From assembly GCF_007833165.1 (NCBI RefSeq), contig NZ_VOBQ01000003.1, forward strand, positions 62,001 to 126,000: a stretch of DNA of 64,000 nt. The letters run 5' to 3'. The position numbers were made by a program, and so were the translations under genes. This document shows, piece after piece, positions 49,377 to 58,660 of this stretch. The stretch's first letter is position 1, and each line of letters opens with the position of its first letter. The notes beneath the pieces were generated by a model. The model searched no databases, was not told the DNA's origin, and saw only the letters and a list, made by a program, of their open reading frames with translations. This DNA comes from Caenimonas sedimenti. GTDB taxonomy: Bacteria; Pseudomonadota; Gammaproteobacteria; Burkholderiales; Burkholderiaceae_C.

Positions 49377-50258
49377 ATGACCGAGGCCTCGCGGGCCGAC
49401 CCCATGGTGCGGGCGATGCCGATCGTCTTCGTCCTGATCTGGAGCACCGGCTTCATCGTCGCGCGCTACGGCATGCCGCACTCGCCGCCGATGAAATTCC
49501 TGGCGATGCGTTACGCCCTCTCGGTCGCCTGTTTCCTGGTCTGGGCGCTGCTGGCGCGCGCGGCCTGGCCGAAGGACCGCCGCCAGCTCGCGCATCTCGC
49601 GGTCACCGGCGTCCTGATGCATGCGGGCTACCTCGGCGGCGTCTGGGCCGCGGTCAAGTCGGGCATGGGCGCCGGGCTGGCGGCTTTGCTCGTGGGCCTG
49701 CAGCCGGTGTTGACGGCCATCTGGATATCGACACGCGGCGGCGAAGTCGCGCGGCGGCAATGGGGCGGCCTGGCGCTGGGCCTCGTTGGCTTGCTGCTCG
49801 TGGTATGGCAGAAGCTGGGGCTGGGGGAGGTGCATCCGCTCAACCTGGCTTTCGCGGGCGGCGCGCTGCTGGCGATCACCGCCGGCACGCTGTACCAGAA
49901 ACGCTTCGTCGCGCCCTGCGACGTGCGCACGGCCAACCTCGTCCAGCTCGCCGCCGCTTTCGTGGTGACGTTGCCGCTCGCGCTGCTGGAGCAGGAGGCG
50001 ATGCGTTGGACCGGCGAGATGATCGGCGCGATGGCGTGGTCGGTTCTCGCACTCACGCTTGGCGGCAGTTCGCTGCTCTACCTCTTGATCCAGCGCGGTG
50101 CCGCCACCGCGGTCACGAGCCTGCTCTACCTCGTGCCGCCCACGACGGCGCTCATGGCCTGGGCGCTCTTCGGCGAGCCGATCACGGTGCTCACGATCGC
50201 GGGCATGGCGCTCACGGCGGTGGGCGTGAGCCTGGTCGTCCGGTCACGGGCTGCTTGA
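49377..50258 (+). CDS. EamA-family (DMT superfamily) transporter
   Basis: A 293-residue membrane protein with two EamA repeats and about ten hydrophobic segments, from VRAMPIVFVLIWSTGFIVAR to ITVLTIAGMALTAVGVSLVV. It begins 10 bases after pgsA, so co-transcription is likely, but no link in function is apparent. It is a different paralogue from the one at 10413-11276. Its last 47 bases overlap the convergent LysR gene. Confidence 0.88.
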   Translation: MTEASRADPMVRAMPIVFVLIWSTGFIVARYGMPHSPPMKFLAMRYALSVACFLVWALLARAAWPKDRRQLAHLAVTGVLMHAGYLGGVWAAVKSGMGAGLAALLVGLQPVLTAIWISTRGGEVARRQWGGLALGLVGLLLVVWQKLGLGEVHPLNLAFAGGALLAITAGTLYQKRFVAPCDVRTANLVQLAAAFVVTLPLALLEQEAMRWTGEMIGAMAWSVLALTLGGSSLLYLLIQRGAATAVTSLLYLVPPTTALMAWALFGEPITVLTIAGMALTAVGVSLVVRSRAA

Positions 50259-51192
50259 GCAGTTTCCAGGGCTCGCTCCGGAAACGTTCCACCAGGAAGT
50301 CGATGAGCAGGCGCAGGCGGCGCGGCAGTGCATTGCTGTGCGGCGCCAGCCAGTGGATGTCGGCGTCGACCATGGCGTAGCCGGGGAGCACGCGTACCAG
50401 CTGCCCGCCGGCAATCGCGGGTGCGATGTCCCACAGGCTGCGCAGCATGATGCCGCGGCCGGCCAGGCACCAGTCGCGCACCAGCTCGCCGGAATTGCTG
50501 GACAGGGCGCCTTGCACGCGCACGCGCACCTCGCTGCGGTCGCGTTCCTTCTGCAGCCGCCAGACGTCGAAGCGGTGCTCGTGCTCGCGGACCAGCAGGC
50601 AGTCATGGCTCGCGAGGTCGTCGATCGAAGCGGGCGTGCCATGGCGGCGCAGGTAGTCGGGCGCCGCGACGAGCACGCGCTGGTTGCGGGCCAGCCGCCG
50701 CCCGGTCCACTCGGACGCCCGCTGACCTTGCACCGCCCAGAGCCAGACGGCGCCGTCGTAACCGTCGACTGCCAGGTCCGGCAACTGCTCCGTCAATTGC
50801 AGCTGCACCGTCAGACGGGGATGCAGAGCCTGGAATTCGGCCAGGGCCGGTCCGAGCCACAGGCGGCCGAAGCCGAACGTCGAAGCCAGGCGGATGTGAC
50901 CGACCGCATCGCTGCGCCGCTCCTGCAGTTCCGCCTCCAGCGCCTGGAAGCCCGCGACGAGCGCGCTCGCGCGCTCGCACAACGCTTCGCCTTCCGCCGT
51001 GGCCGTCACGCGCCGCGTGGTCCGTTGGAACAGCTTGACGCGCAGCCGCGCCTCCAGCCCAGCCAGCCGCTTGGTGATGACCGAGGGCACGACGTTGGCC
51101 GCCGACGCGGCCCCAGCCAGGCTGCCATGCTGGCGGATGGCGAGCAGCAGCTCGAGGTCGGCACGATCGAGGACAGGGCTGGATTGCTGCAC
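50212..51192 (-). CDS. LysR-type transcriptional regulator (DmlR-like)
   Basis: A 326-residue LysR-family regulator. The helix-turn-helix is LLLAIRQHGSLAGAASAANV followed by VPSVITKRLAGLEARL, and the C-terminal effector domain has the family blocks FGRLWLGPALAEFQALHPRL and VRDWCLAGRGIMLRSLWDIA. It is divergent from a dehalogenase-like gene and a tartrate/D-malate dehydrogenase gene 66 bases away, the same arrangement as dmlR and dmlA in E. coli. It probably controls that pair, with a hydroxy acid as effector; this is inference. The long 3' end overlaps the EamA gene. Confidence 0.9.
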   Translation of the reverse strand: MQQSSPVLDRADLELLLAIRQHGSLAGAASAANVVPSVITKRLAGLEARLRVKLFQRTTRRVTATAEGEALCERASALVAGFQALEAELQERRSDAVGHIRLASTFGFGRLWLGPALAEFQALHPRLTVQLQLTEQLPDLAVDGYDGAVWLWAVQGQRASEWTGRRLARNQRVLVAAPDYLRRHGTPASIDDLASHDCLLVREHEHRFDVWRLQKERDRSEVRVRVQGALSSNSGELVRDWCLAGRGIMLRSLWDIAPAIAGGQLVRVLPGYAMVDADIHWLAPHSNALPRRLRLLIDFLVERFRSEPWKLLKQPVTGRPGSRPPP

Positions 51193-51258
51193 GGCTGGAA
51201 AGAATCGATTGCCGCATTATTGCTTGCCGGTGCCGCGCCGCCAATGCCAGAATCGGCC

Positions 51259-52143
51259 ATGCTGGATGGATTCGAGACCCTGCGGAGCGAACGCGAAGGC
51301 GTGGCGCTGATGGCCCGGCGGGCCGGGGAGGGCGCGCCCTTGCTGCTGTTGCATGGGCATCCGCAGACGCATTGCATGTGGCACCGTGTCGCTCCGGCCC
51401 TGGCGGAACGCTTCGAAGTGGTGCTGCTGGACCTGCGAGGCTACGGGGACTCGGGCCGGCCCCCAGCTGGCGAGGCGAACGCGGCCTACGGCAAGCGCGA
51501 AATGGCGCTGGACGCGCTGCACGTGATGCGCAGCCTGGGGCACCAGCGCTTCCAGGTGCTCGCGCATGACCGCGGGGCCCGTGTCGCGCATCGCCTGGCC
51601 CTGGACCATCCTGCAGCGGTTGAACGCATGCTGCTGCTCGACATCGCGCCGACGCTCGCCATGTACCGCCAGACCAACGAGGCCTTTGCCCGCGCCTACT
51701 GGCACTGGTTCTTCCTGATCCAGCCGCCGCCGTTGCCCGAGGCGCTGATCGAATCGGATCCCGCGCGCTATGTGCGCAACGTGATGGGCGCGCGGCATGC
51801 GGGCCTGGCGGCTTTCGCCCCGGAAGCGCTGGCCGAATACGAGCGCTGCGCTTCCTTGCCGGGTACGGCCGCAGCGATCTGCGCCGACTACCGGGCCAGC
51901 GCCGGCATCGACCTGACGCATGACGAGGCCGACGCGGCCGCCGGCCGCAAGCTTCGCCAGCCGTTGCGCGTGCTGTGGGGCGAGCATGGCGCGGTCGGCC
52001 GCAACTTCGACGTGGCCGCGCTCTGGCGCGATGCTGCTGACGAATTCACCGGCCGCAGCGTTCCCTGCGGCCATTACATCGCGGAAGAGGCGCCCGCCCT
52101 TCTGCTGAACGACGCTTTCCAATTCTTCAGGAGTTCCAATTGA
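51259..52143 (+). CDS. Fluoroacetate/haloacetate dehalogenase-like alpha/beta hydrolase
   Basis: A 294-residue alpha/beta hydrolase. Its residues line up with the fluoroacetate dehalogenase of Burkholderia sp. FA1 as I recall it: nucleophile Asp104 and carboxylate-binding Arg105 and Arg108 in LAHDRGARVAHR, Asp128 in MLLLDIAPT, halide-pocket His149 and Trp150 in AYWHWFFLIQ, a Tyr at 211 in ADYRASAGI and catalytic His272 in CGHYIAEEAP. The oxyanion-side motif is LLLHGHPQTHCMWHR. The numbering agrees best when the ATG at 51259 is the start; an ATG at 51244 also exists. Its stop overlaps the next gene's TTG. Activity on C-F or other C-halogen bonds is predicted but not certain; related proteins may act as epoxide hydrolases. 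Confidence 0.85.
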   Translation: MLDGFETLRSEREGVALMARRAGEGAPLLLLHGHPQTHCMWHRVAPALAERFEVVLLDLRGYGDSGRPPAGEANAAYGKREMALDALHVMRSLGHQRFQVLAHDRGARVAHRLALDHPAAVERMLLLDIAPTLAMYRQTNEAFARAYWHWFFLIQPPPLPEALIESDPARYVRNVMGARHAGLAAFAPEALAEYERCASLPGTAAAICADYRASAGIDLTHDEADAAAGRKLRQPLRVLWGEHGAVGRNFDVAALWRDAADEFTGRSVPCGHYIAEEAPALLLNDAFQFFRSSN

Positions 52144-53225
52144 CCAAGAAGCGCATCGCAGTGATCGCCGGCGACGGCATCGGCAAGGAAGTCATGCCCG
52201 AGGGCATCCGCGTGCTCGACGCCGCGGCGCGGAAGTTCGGCATCGATCTGGCGTTCGACCATTTCGATTTCTCGAGCTGGGACTACTACGAGAAGCACGG
52301 GCAGATGCTGCCGGACAACTGGAAGGACCAGATCGGCGGCCATGACGCCATCTACTTCGGCGCGGTCGGCTGGCCCGACAAGATCGCCGACCACGTCTCG
52401 CTCTGGGGATCGCTGCTGCTGTTTCGCCGCGACTTCGACCAGTACGTGAACCTGCGGCCCGCGCGGCTGATGCCGGGCATCGTCTGCCCCGTGGTGCGGC
52501 GCGACGGCAGCAGGCGCGAGCCCGGCGAGATCGACATGTACATCGTGCGCGAGAACACCGAGGGCGAGTACAGCAGCATCGGCGGAAGGATGTATCCCGG
52601 CACGGAAAGGGAAATCGTCATGCAGGAGACCGTGATGTCGCGCATCGGCGTGGATCGCGTGCTGAAGTTCGCGTTCGAGCTCGCGCAGTCACGGCCCAAG
52701 AAGCACCTGACGAGCGCCACCAAGTCGAACGGCATCGCCATCACCATGCCGTACTGGGACGAACGGGTGGCCGAGATGGGCAAGGCGTACCCCGGCATCC
52801 GACTGGACAAGTTCCACATCGACATCCTCACCGCCCACTTCGTGCAAAGGCCGGAGTTCTTCGACGTGGTGGTGGCGAGCAACCTGTTCGGCGACATCCT
52901 GAGCGATCTGGGCCCGGCCTGCACGGGCACGATCGGCATCGCGCCGAGTGCCAACCTGAACCCGGACCGCAAATTTCCCTCGCTGTTCGAACCCGTGCAT
53001 GGCTCCGCGCCGGACATCGCCGGGCGCAACATCGCCAACCCGATCGGGCAGATCTGGTGCGGCGCGATGATGCTGGAATTCCTCGGTCACAAGGAGGCGC
53101 ACGACGCGATCCTCGCCGCGATCGAGAAGGTGCTGCATCCCCAATCCGGTGCGCCCCGCACGGGCGACATCGGCGGCAGCGCGAGCACGACCGACCTCGG
53201 GCGGGCGATCGCCGAAGCGCTGTAA
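52140..53225 (+). CDS. Tartrate dehydrogenase / D-malate dehydrogenase
   Basis: A 361-residue NAD-dependent, metal-dependent beta-decarboxylating dehydrogenase related to isocitrate and isopropylmalate dehydrogenases. Motifs are [40 protein letters not shown] and the cofactor/metal segment [20 protein letters not shown]. The DWLxxxxDYY-like pattern [20 protein letters not shown] fits tartrate/D-malate enzymes rather than IPMDH. The start is a TTG at 52140 overlapping the hydrolase stop as TTGA, with a CAGGAG ribosome-binding site. Coupling to the dehalogenase suggests a route for hydroxy acids produced by dehalogenation. Confidence 0.9.
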   Translation: MTKKRIAVIAGDGIGKEVMPEGIRVLDAAARKFGIDLAFDHFDFSSWDYYEKHGQMLPDNWKDQIGGHDAIYFGAVGWPDKIADHVSLWGSLLLFRRDFDQYVNLRPARLMPGIVCPVVRRDGSRREPGEIDMYIVRENTEGEYSSIGGRMYPGTEREIVMQETVMSRIGVDRVLKFAFELAQSRPKKHLTSATKSNGIAITMPYWDERVAEMGKAYPGIRLDKFHIDILTAHFVQRPEFFDVVVASNLFGDILSDLGPACTGTIGIAPSANLNPDRKFPSLFEPVHGSAPDIAGRNIANPIGQIWCGAMMLEFLGHKEAHDAILAAIEKVLHPQSGAPRTGDIGGSASTTDLGRAIAEAL

Positions 53226-53526
53226 CCAATTGCGGGCACCGCGCGCGACATGTGCGCGGCATGGCGCACTGCCGCATGAAAATCGGCCCGCAGGCCGCAT
53301 GGCGCCTAGCGTTTTGACTATAGAATCCGCCTCCGCGTGTTGTATTGCCGCATGTCGTATTGACACGGTTTCGGCCCATCGCTTTAATCGGCGCAGTGGC
53401 CTTGGCGGCCGCGAACAAAGTCTCCCGTTCCAGCCCTTTTTGCGCCCTCAGCGACGCGCCGGAACCGGGAGACAAAATTTTTCAAGAGACAACTGTCACA
53501 ACCAATTCGTACGAGGGGCCTCCCAA
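53226..53526. other. Gap between dehydrogenase and HU genes
   Basis: This 301-base region contains no coding gene that I can support. It contains the near-consensus HU promoter at 53360-53388 and a leader of about 130 bases, including an AT-rich patch (53475-53500) before the ribosome-binding site. Confidence 0.6.
53360..53388 (+). promoter_or_regulatory. Near-consensus sigma-70 promoter of the HU gene
   Basis: A perfect TTGACA (53360-53365) and TTTAAT (53383-53388) are separated by exactly 17 bases. This is the strongest promoter match I found in the window and points to high expression of the HU gene and the tRNA downstream. A start site near 53395 would give a 130-base leader. Confidence 0.8.
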
Positions 53527-53799
53527 GTGAACAAGACCGAACTGATCGAGCACATCGCCAAGCACGCCGACATCTCCAAGGCCGCGGCCACCCGCGCGCT
53601 GGAGTCGATGATCGGCGCCATCAAGACGACGCTGAAAAAAGGCGGCTCGGTTTCCCTGGTCGGGTTCGGCACCTTCGCCGTGGGCAAACGGGCCGCCCGC
53701 AGCGGCCGCAACCCCCGAACCGGCGCTGCGATTAAAATCAAGGCTGCCAAGGTACCCAAGTTCCGTCCCGGCAAGGCGCTGAAAGATGCGCTGAACTGA
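53527..53799 (+). CDS. hupB: HU-family DNA-binding protein
   Basis: A 90-residue nucleoid protein that bends DNA. The sequence has the family blocks [40 protein letters not shown] and [20 protein letters not shown], the last being the DNA-clamping arm with the conserved Pro and Arg. The start is a GTG at 53527 after a GAGGGG ribosome-binding site; any longer frame runs through the promoter. It is followed 19 bases later by tRNA-Val, probably on the same transcript. Confidence 0.95.
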   Translation: MNKTELIEHIAKHADISKAAATRALESMIGAIKTTLKKGGSVSLVGFGTFAVGKRAARSGRNPRTGAAIKIKAAKVPKFRPGKALKDALN

Positions 53800-53818
53800 T
53801 TGGCCGGTCCCCCCGGTG

Positions 53819-53894
53819 GGGTGCTTAGCTCAGCTGGTAGAGCGGCGCCCTTACAAGGCGTAGGTCGGCGGTTCGAACCCGTCAGCACCCACCA
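53819..53894 (+). tRNA. tRNA-Val (anticodon TAC)
   Basis: The acceptor arms GGGTGCT and AGCACCC pair perfectly and CCA is encoded. The D arm is GCTCAGCTGGTAGAGC, the anticodon loop CTTACAA in a GCGCC/GGCGT stem gives TAC, and the T arm holds GGTTCGAACC. The sequence is 76 bases long with CCA. Confidence 0.96.
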
Positions 53895-53900
53895 ACGAGA

Positions 53901-53931
53901 AGGCGAACCGAGGGTTCGCCTTTTGGTTTTT
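53901..53931 (+). terminator. Terminator after hupB and tRNA-Val
   Basis: A 9-bp perfect stem AGGCGAACC / GGTTCGCCT with a 3-base loop GAG is followed by TTTGGTTTTTT. It lies 7 bases after the tRNA and ends the HU-tRNA transcript. Confidence 0.88.
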
Positions 53932-53946
53932 TGAACGAGTTGATCC

Positions 53947-55869
53947 ATGTTTGATTTCGTCCGCAAGCACACCAAGGTGATGCAGCTCCTGCTGTTCGTC
54001 CTGATCGTGCCGTCCTTCGTCCTGTTCGGGCTCGAGGGCTACAGCCGCTTCAATGACAAAGGCGAGGTCGTCGCCAAGGTGGACGGGCGCGAGGTCACCC
54101 AGCAGGAATGGGACAACGCGCACAAGATCGAAGTCGACCGCATCCGTTCCCAGATGCCCAACATCGACGCCAAGCTGCTCGATTCGCCGCAGGCGAAGTA
54201 CGGCACGCTGGAGAAGGTGGTCCGCGAGCGCGTGCTCGCCGCCGCGGCCGAGAAGTCCCAATTGGTCGTGCCCGACCAGCGCGTGGCGCGCGAGCTGCAG
54301 CGCAACGAACTGGTGCAGTCGCTGCGCGGCCCGGACGGCAAGCTGGACATCGAGCGCTACCGGCAGGTGCTGCAGGCGCAGGGCATGACGCCGGAAATCT
54401 TCGAGTCGCAGATCCGCCGGGACCTGTCGACGCGGCAGGTGCTGGTCGGCGTGGGCGCTTCGGCCGTCGCGCCGGCGGCGCAGGCGAACGTTTCGCTGGG
54501 CAGCTATTTCGAGAAGCGCGAGGTGCAACTGGCCCGCTTCGAGACCGCGAAATTCGCGGCCAAGGTGGAGCCGACGGATGCTGAGATCGAGGCCTACTAC
54601 AAGGCGAACCCGCAGCTGTTCCAGGCGCCGGAGCAGGCCGCCGTCGAATACGTCATGCTGGACCTCGCCGCCATCCAGAAGGGCATCACGCTCAACGAGG
54701 CGGACCTGAAGACCTACTACGAGCAGAATGCCGCGCAGCTGGCGAGCAAGGAAGAGCGCCGCGCCAGCCACATCCTGCTGGCGGCGGGCAAGACCGCATC
54801 AGCGGGCGACAAGGAAAAGGCCAAGGCCAAGGCGGCCGAATTGCTGGCGCAGGTGCGCAAGAACCCGGCGAGCTTCGCGGAAGTGGCCAAGAAGGAATCG
54901 CAGGATCCCGGCTCCGCCAAGCAGGGCGGCGACCTCGACTTCTTCGCGCGCGGCGCCATGACCAAGCCGTTCGAGGACGCCGCGTTCAAGCTGAAAGAGG
55001 GCGAGATCAGCGACGTGGTGGAAACCGAATTCGGCTACCACATCATCCAGGTGACGGATGTGAAGACGCCCGCTCAGCGCACGTTCGAGGAGATGCGGCC
55101 GCAGCTCGAAGCCGACCTGAAAAAGCAGCAGGCGGCGCGCAAGTACGCCGAGGCGGCCGACACTTTCAGCAACACGGTCTATGAGCAGTCCGACAGCCTG
55201 AAGCCGGTGGCGGACAAGCTCAAGCTCGAGATCAAGAGTGCGACCAACGTTTTGCGCACGCCGGCGCCGGGCGCGACCGGGCCGCTGGCCAACCCCAAAT
55301 TCCTGACGGCCTTGTTCGCTCCCGACTCGGTGGATCGCAAGCGCAACACCGAAGCGGTGGAGGTCGGGCCCAACCAGATGGTGTCCGGGCGCATCAGCCA
55401 GTACACCCCGGCGCGCGCCCGGCCGCTGGCCGAGGTGAAGGCCCAGGTGCGCGAGAAGCTGGTCGCCGAACGCGCTGCCGAACTCGCGAAGAAGGAAGGC
55501 CAGGCCAAGCTGGCGGCGTGGAAGGCGGCCGCCCCGGCTGCCTCCGAAATCTCCGAAGCCAGGCCACTTTCACGGCAGGACGTGGACAAGGTTCCGCGTC
55601 CCATCATCGAGGCCGCATTGCGCGTCGACCCCGCTTCCCTCCCTGCATTCACAGGGGTCGACCTGGGGGCTGACGGCTATGCGGTGTTGAAGATCAACAA
55701 GGTGCTGCCGCGCGAAGCGCCGGTGCCGGCACAAGCCCAGGCGGAGCAGCAGCAGTACCTGCGGGCCTGGGCGTCGGCCGAGGCGGTTTCGTACTACAAC
55801 ACGCTGAAGGACCGGTACAAGGCGCAGATCCTGGTGGCGAAGCCGAAGGACGGCGTGCCGGCGCAGTAA
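53947..55869 (+). CDS. ppiD: Peptidyl-prolyl isomerase PpiD-like periplasmic chaperone
   Basis: A 640-residue membrane-anchored chaperone for outer-membrane protein folding. The N-terminal anchor is KHTKVMQLLLFVLIVPSFVLF; then come SurA/PpiD-type N-terminal helices (REVTQQEWDNAHKIEVDRIR), a parvulin domain with KEERRASHILLAAG and TEFGYHIIQVTDVKTPAQRT, and a C-terminal region. The parvulin domain lies between about residues 265 and 375. The ATG at 53947 follows a terminator, so it probably has its own promoter. HU and PpiD genes are adjacent in many proteobacteria. Confidence 0.93.
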   Translation: MFDFVRKHTKVMQLLLFVLIVPSFVLFGLEGYSRFNDKGEVVAKVDGREVTQQEWDNAHKIEVDRIRSQMPNIDAKLLDSPQAKYGTLEKVVRERVLAAAAEKSQLVVPDQRVARELQRNELVQSLRGPDGKLDIERYRQVLQAQGMTPEIFESQIRRDLSTRQVLVGVGASAVAPAAQANVSLGSYFEKREVQLARFETAKFAAKVEPTDAEIEAYYKANPQLFQAPEQAAVEYVMLDLAAIQKGITLNEADLKTYYEQNAAQLASKEERRASHILLAAGKTASAGDKEKAKAKAAELLAQVRKNPASFAEVAKKESQDPGSAKQGGDLDFFARGAMTKPFEDAAFKLKEGEISDVVETEFGYHIIQVTDVKTPAQRTFEEMRPQLEADLKKQQAARKYAEAADTFSNTVYEQSDSLKPVADKLKLEIKSATNVLRTPAPGATGPLANPKFLTALFAPDSVDRKRNTEAVEVGPNQMVSGRISQYTPARARPLAEVKAQVREKLVAERAAELAKKEGQAKLAAWKAAAPAASEISEARPLSRQDVDKVPRPIIEAALRVDPASLPAFTGVDLGADGYAVLKINKVLPREAPVPAQAQAEQQQYLRAWASAEAVSYYNTLKDRYKAQILVAKPKDGVPAQ

Positions 55870-55881
55870 CGCGGCACGCCA

Positions 55882-55920
55882 ATGAAAAAAGCCGCGGGTG
55901 GAGCCCGCGGCTTTTTTCAT
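55882..55920. terminator. Strong bidirectional terminator between ppiD and tRNA-His
   Basis: A 17-bp perfect inverted repeat with arms ATGAAAAAAGCCGCGGG and CCCGCGGCTTTTTTCAT encloses a 5-base loop. Each arm supplies a T run for one strand, so it ends ppiD on the plus strand and the tRNA-His transcript on the minus strand. Confidence 0.93.
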
Positions 55921-55931
55921 GGAGAACTTGC

Positions 55932-56008
55932 TGGGGTGGCTGATGGGACTCGAACCCACGACAACCAGAATCACAATCTGGGACTCTACCAACTGAGCTA
56001 CAGCCACC
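55932..56008 (-). tRNA. tRNA-His (anticodon GTG)
   Basis: On the minus strand GGTGGCTG pairs with CAGCCACC to give an eight-base-pair acceptor stem, including the extra G at position -1 that marks tRNA-His; CCA is encoded. The D arm is GCTCAGTTGGTAGAGT, the anticodon loop TTGTGAT in a CCAGA/TCTGG stem gives GTG, and GGTTCGAGTCC is the T arm. Confidence 0.96.
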
Positions 56009-56039
56009 GTAGAGCCCGCCATTATAGCGGGCTTGCGTG

Positions 56040-57029
56040 CTACTCGTTGACCATCACCAGCTTGCCCTTGACGCCGCGTGAACCCATGTGCGCGTACGCG
56101 GCCTTCAACTCGGCCATCGGCATGGTGCGGTCGATCACCGGCTTGACCTTGCCCTGCGCGTACCACTGGGCCAGTTCGCCCATCATCGCGGCGTTGGCCT
56201 TGGGTTCACGCCGCGCGAAGTCGCCCCAGAACACGCCGACCAGCGAGGCACCCTTCAGCAGTGTCAGGTTGAGCGGCAGGCTCGGGATCGGGCCGGAGGC
56301 GAAACCGACCACCAGGTAACGCCCGCGCCAGGCGATGGAGCGGAAAGCCGGCTCCGCGAAGTCGCCGCCCACGGGGTCATAGATGACGTCCGGGCCCTTG
56401 CCGTCGGTCGCGGCCTTGATCGCTTCACGGAAAGCATTCGGCACGGCGTGCGTCGTGTAGTTGATGGTCGCGTCCGCGCCGATCTCCTTGCACAGCGCGC
56501 ATTTCTCGTCGGTGGACGCGGCGGCGATGACGCGCGCGCCCATCGCCTTGGCGATCTGGATGGCGGACGTTCCGACGCCGCCCGCGGCGCCGAGCACCAG
56601 CACCGTTTCACCGGCCTTCAACTGCGCGCGATCGACCAGCGCGTGGTGGGAGGTTGCATAGATCATGATGAACGCCGCGGCATCCACGTGGCTGAAGCCG
56701 GCCGGCAGCGGCATGCAGCGTGCCGCCTCGGCGATGGTGTGGGTGCCGAAGCCGCCGGTGCCGGCGAGGCAGGCGACGGACTGACCCACCTTCAGTTGCG
56801 TGACGCCTTCACCGACCGCCGCGACCACGCCTGCATACTCTGAGCCAGGCACGAAGGGCAGCGGCGGCTTCATCTGGTACTTGTTCTGCACGATCAGCAG
56901 GTCGGGGAAATTCAGGCTGGCCGCCTTGATCTCCACCAGCACCTCACCGGCCTTGGGCTCGGGGGTCGGCAGTTCCTTCCATTGCAGCGCGTCGACGCCG
57001 ACGGGGTTCTCGCAAAGCCAGGCATGCAT
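56040..57029 (-). CDS. NADPH:quinone oxidoreductase, zeta-crystallin type
   Basis: A 329-residue zinc-independent medium-chain reductase/dehydrogenase. The cofactor-binding segment VLVLGAAGGVGTSAIQIAKA and the block ASLNFPDLLIVQNKYQMKPP at the substrate site are typical of quinone oxidoreductases, which reduce quinones or enones with NADPH. The zinc-binding cysteines of alcohol dehydrogenases are absent. I chose the ATG at 57029, preceded by GGAGAG, over a GTG at 57035. It is divergent from surE. Confidence 0.9.
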   Translation of the reverse strand: MHAWLCENPVGVDALQWKELPTPEPKAGEVLVEIKAASLNFPDLLIVQNKYQMKPPLPFVPGSEYAGVVAAVGEGVTQLKVGQSVACLAGTGGFGTHTIAEAARCMPLPAGFSHVDAAAFIMIYATSHHALVDRAQLKAGETVLVLGAAGGVGTSAIQIAKAMGARVIAAASTDEKCALCKEIGADATINYTTHAVPNAFREAIKAATDGKGPDVIYDPVGGDFAEPAFRSIAWRGRYLVVGFASGPIPSLPLNLTLLKGASLVGVFWGDFARREPKANAAMMGELAQWYAQGKVKPVIDRTMPMAELKAAYAHMGSRGVKGKLVMVNE

Positions 57030-57126
57030 GTCCACTCTCCAGGAAAACAGTTGGCGCCATCATAGGCAGCCGCGCGGCGGCCCGTTGTCTCTGCCGTGAC
57101 CGCCGCGTGCCTACAATGGGCCACCG

Positions 57127-57900
57127 ATGAAGATCCTGCTCTCCAACGACGATGGCTACCAGGCGCCGGGCATCGTCGCCCTGTACGACGCCATCAAGGA
57201 CCTGGGCGAGGTCGAGGTGGTGGCGCCCGAGCACAACAACAGCGCCAAGTCGAACGCGCTCACGCTGAACGCGCCGCTTTACGTGAACATCGCGCCCAAC
57301 GGATTCCGCTACGTCAACGGCACGCCGGCCGACTGCGTGCACATCGCGCTCACGGGCCTGCTCGGGTACATGCCGGATCTCGTCGTGAGTGGCATCAACA
57401 ACGGCGCCAACATGGGCGACGACACCATCTATTCGGGCACGGTCGGCGCCGCCATGGAAGGCTACCTGTTCGGTGCGCCGGCCATCGCCTTCTCGCAGAC
57501 GCAGAAGGGGTGGGCCCACCTCGACACGGCCGCGCGCAAGGCACGCGAGCTGGTGCAGTACCTGCTGGCGGAGCGCAAGACCGACCAGCCCACATGGCTG
57601 TTGAACGTGAACATCCCCAATCTTCCGTATGAGGAATTGAAGCCGTTCAAGGTTTGCCGCCTGGGCCGCCGCCACGCGGCCGAGAAGGTGATCTCGCAGA
57701 CCAGCCCGCGGGGCGACGTGATGTACTGGATCGGTGGTGCGGGTGCCGCGAAGGACGACGCGGAAGGCACCGATTTCCACGCCGCCCTGCAGGGCCACCC
57801 GACAATCACGCCACTCAAGGTGGATCTGACCGACCACGATGCGCTGCGCGAATGGGCGCAGACCGCCGGCCGGATGCCGCCGCAGCAAGGCGGGCAATGA
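57127..57900 (+). CDS. surE: 5'-nucleotidase SurE
   Basis: SurE is a stationary-phase survival phosphatase that acts on nucleoside monophosphates and short polyphosphates. The 257-residue protein has the metal-binding Asp pair in [20 protein letters not shown], Ser and Asn in [15 protein letters not shown] and the loop [20 protein letters not shown]. It is the first gene of the surE-pcm-nlpD-rpoS block, with ATGA overlap to pcm, a conserved arrangement in proteobacteria linked to stationary-phase and stress survival. Confidence 0.97.
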   Translation: MKILLSNDDGYQAPGIVALYDAIKDLGEVEVVAPEHNNSAKSNALTLNAPLYVNIAPNGFRYVNGTPADCVHIALTGLLGYMPDLVVSGINNGANMGDDTIYSGTVGAAMEGYLFGAPAIAFSQTQKGWAHLDTAARKARELVQYLLAERKTDQPTWLLNVNIPNLPYEELKPFKVCRLGRRHAAEKVISQTSPRGDVMYWIGGAGAAKDDAEGTDFHAALQGHPTITPLKVDLTDHDALREWAQTAGRMPPQQGGQ

Positions 57901-58658
57901 CGCGCCGGCCCGGGTTTCCGGCGCGCTTCGACCAAGGGCCGCTCGGACAGGCGCCGCGCGCGCGGGCCCCCGTCGCGCAGTCTGCCGTGCAATCGCCAAC
58001 GCCCACCGGCCTGGGCCTCGACTCGCACGCCATCCGCGCTCGCATGGTGCAGCGGATCGCGGCGCAGGGCATCATCGATGCGCGCGTGCTCGAAGCGCTC
58101 GGCACCGTGGAACGCCATCGCTTCGTCGACAGCGCACTGGTCAACCAGGCCTACGAAGACACCAGCCTGCCGATCGGCCTGGGGCAGACCATCTCCAAGC
58201 CCAGCGTTGTCGCGCGCATGATCGAACTGCTGCTGGCGGGCACACAAGGGCGGCTCGGCCGCGTGCTGGAAATCGGCACCGGTTGCGGCTACCAGGCGGC
58301 GGTGCTGAGCCGCGTGGCGACCGAGGTCTATAGTGTGGAACGCCTGCGCGGCCTGCATGAGAAGGCACGCGAGAACCTCCGCACTTTCCGCCTGGCCAAC
58401 GTGCACCTGCTGTTCGGTGACGGCATGCTGGGCTACCCGAAGGGGGCGCCCTATGCCGCCATCATCGCGGCGGCCGGCGGCGAGGCGGTGCCTGCCGCCT
58501 GGGTGGATCAGCTGGCGGTCGGCGGGCGCATCATCGCGCCCACGGTGCTGGCGACGGGGCAGCAAGCCCTGGTGCTGGTTGAAAAGACGCCGCTCCAGGT
58601 CAGGCAAACTGTTCTTGAGACGGTTCACTTTGTCCCCCTAAAATCAGGCATTGCCTGA
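57897..58658 (+). CDS. pcm: Protein-L-isoaspartate O-methyltransferase
   Basis: Pcm methylates isoaspartyl residues in damaged proteins to start their repair. The 253-residue protein has motif I of the SAM-binding fold in [16 protein letters not shown], preceded by [20 protein letters not shown] and followed by the SAM-side block [20 protein letters not shown]. An N-terminal Pro/Arg/Ala-rich extension of about 40 residues precedes the enzyme domain. The ATG at 57897 overlaps the surE stop, and the 3' end is two bases before nlpD. Confidence 0.95.
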   Translation: MTRRPGFPARFDQGPLGQAPRARAPVAQSAVQSPTPTGLGLDSHAIRARMVQRIAAQGIIDARVLEALGTVERHRFVDSALVNQAYEDTSLPIGLGQTISKPSVVARMIELLLAGTQGRLGRVLEIGTGCGYQAAVLSRVATEVYSVERLRGLHEKARENLRTFRLANVHLLFGDGMLGYPKGAPYAAIIAAAGGEAVPAAWVDQLAVGGRIIAPTVLATGQQALVLVEKTPLQVRQTVLETVHFVPLKSGIA

Positions 58659-58660
58659 AG

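Noticed and set aside
53320-53333. TTGACTATAGAAT near 53315-53327 as the HU promoter.
   Set aside because: The -35 and -10 elements would be fused with no spacer, and a proper 17-base-spaced promoter lies just downstream.
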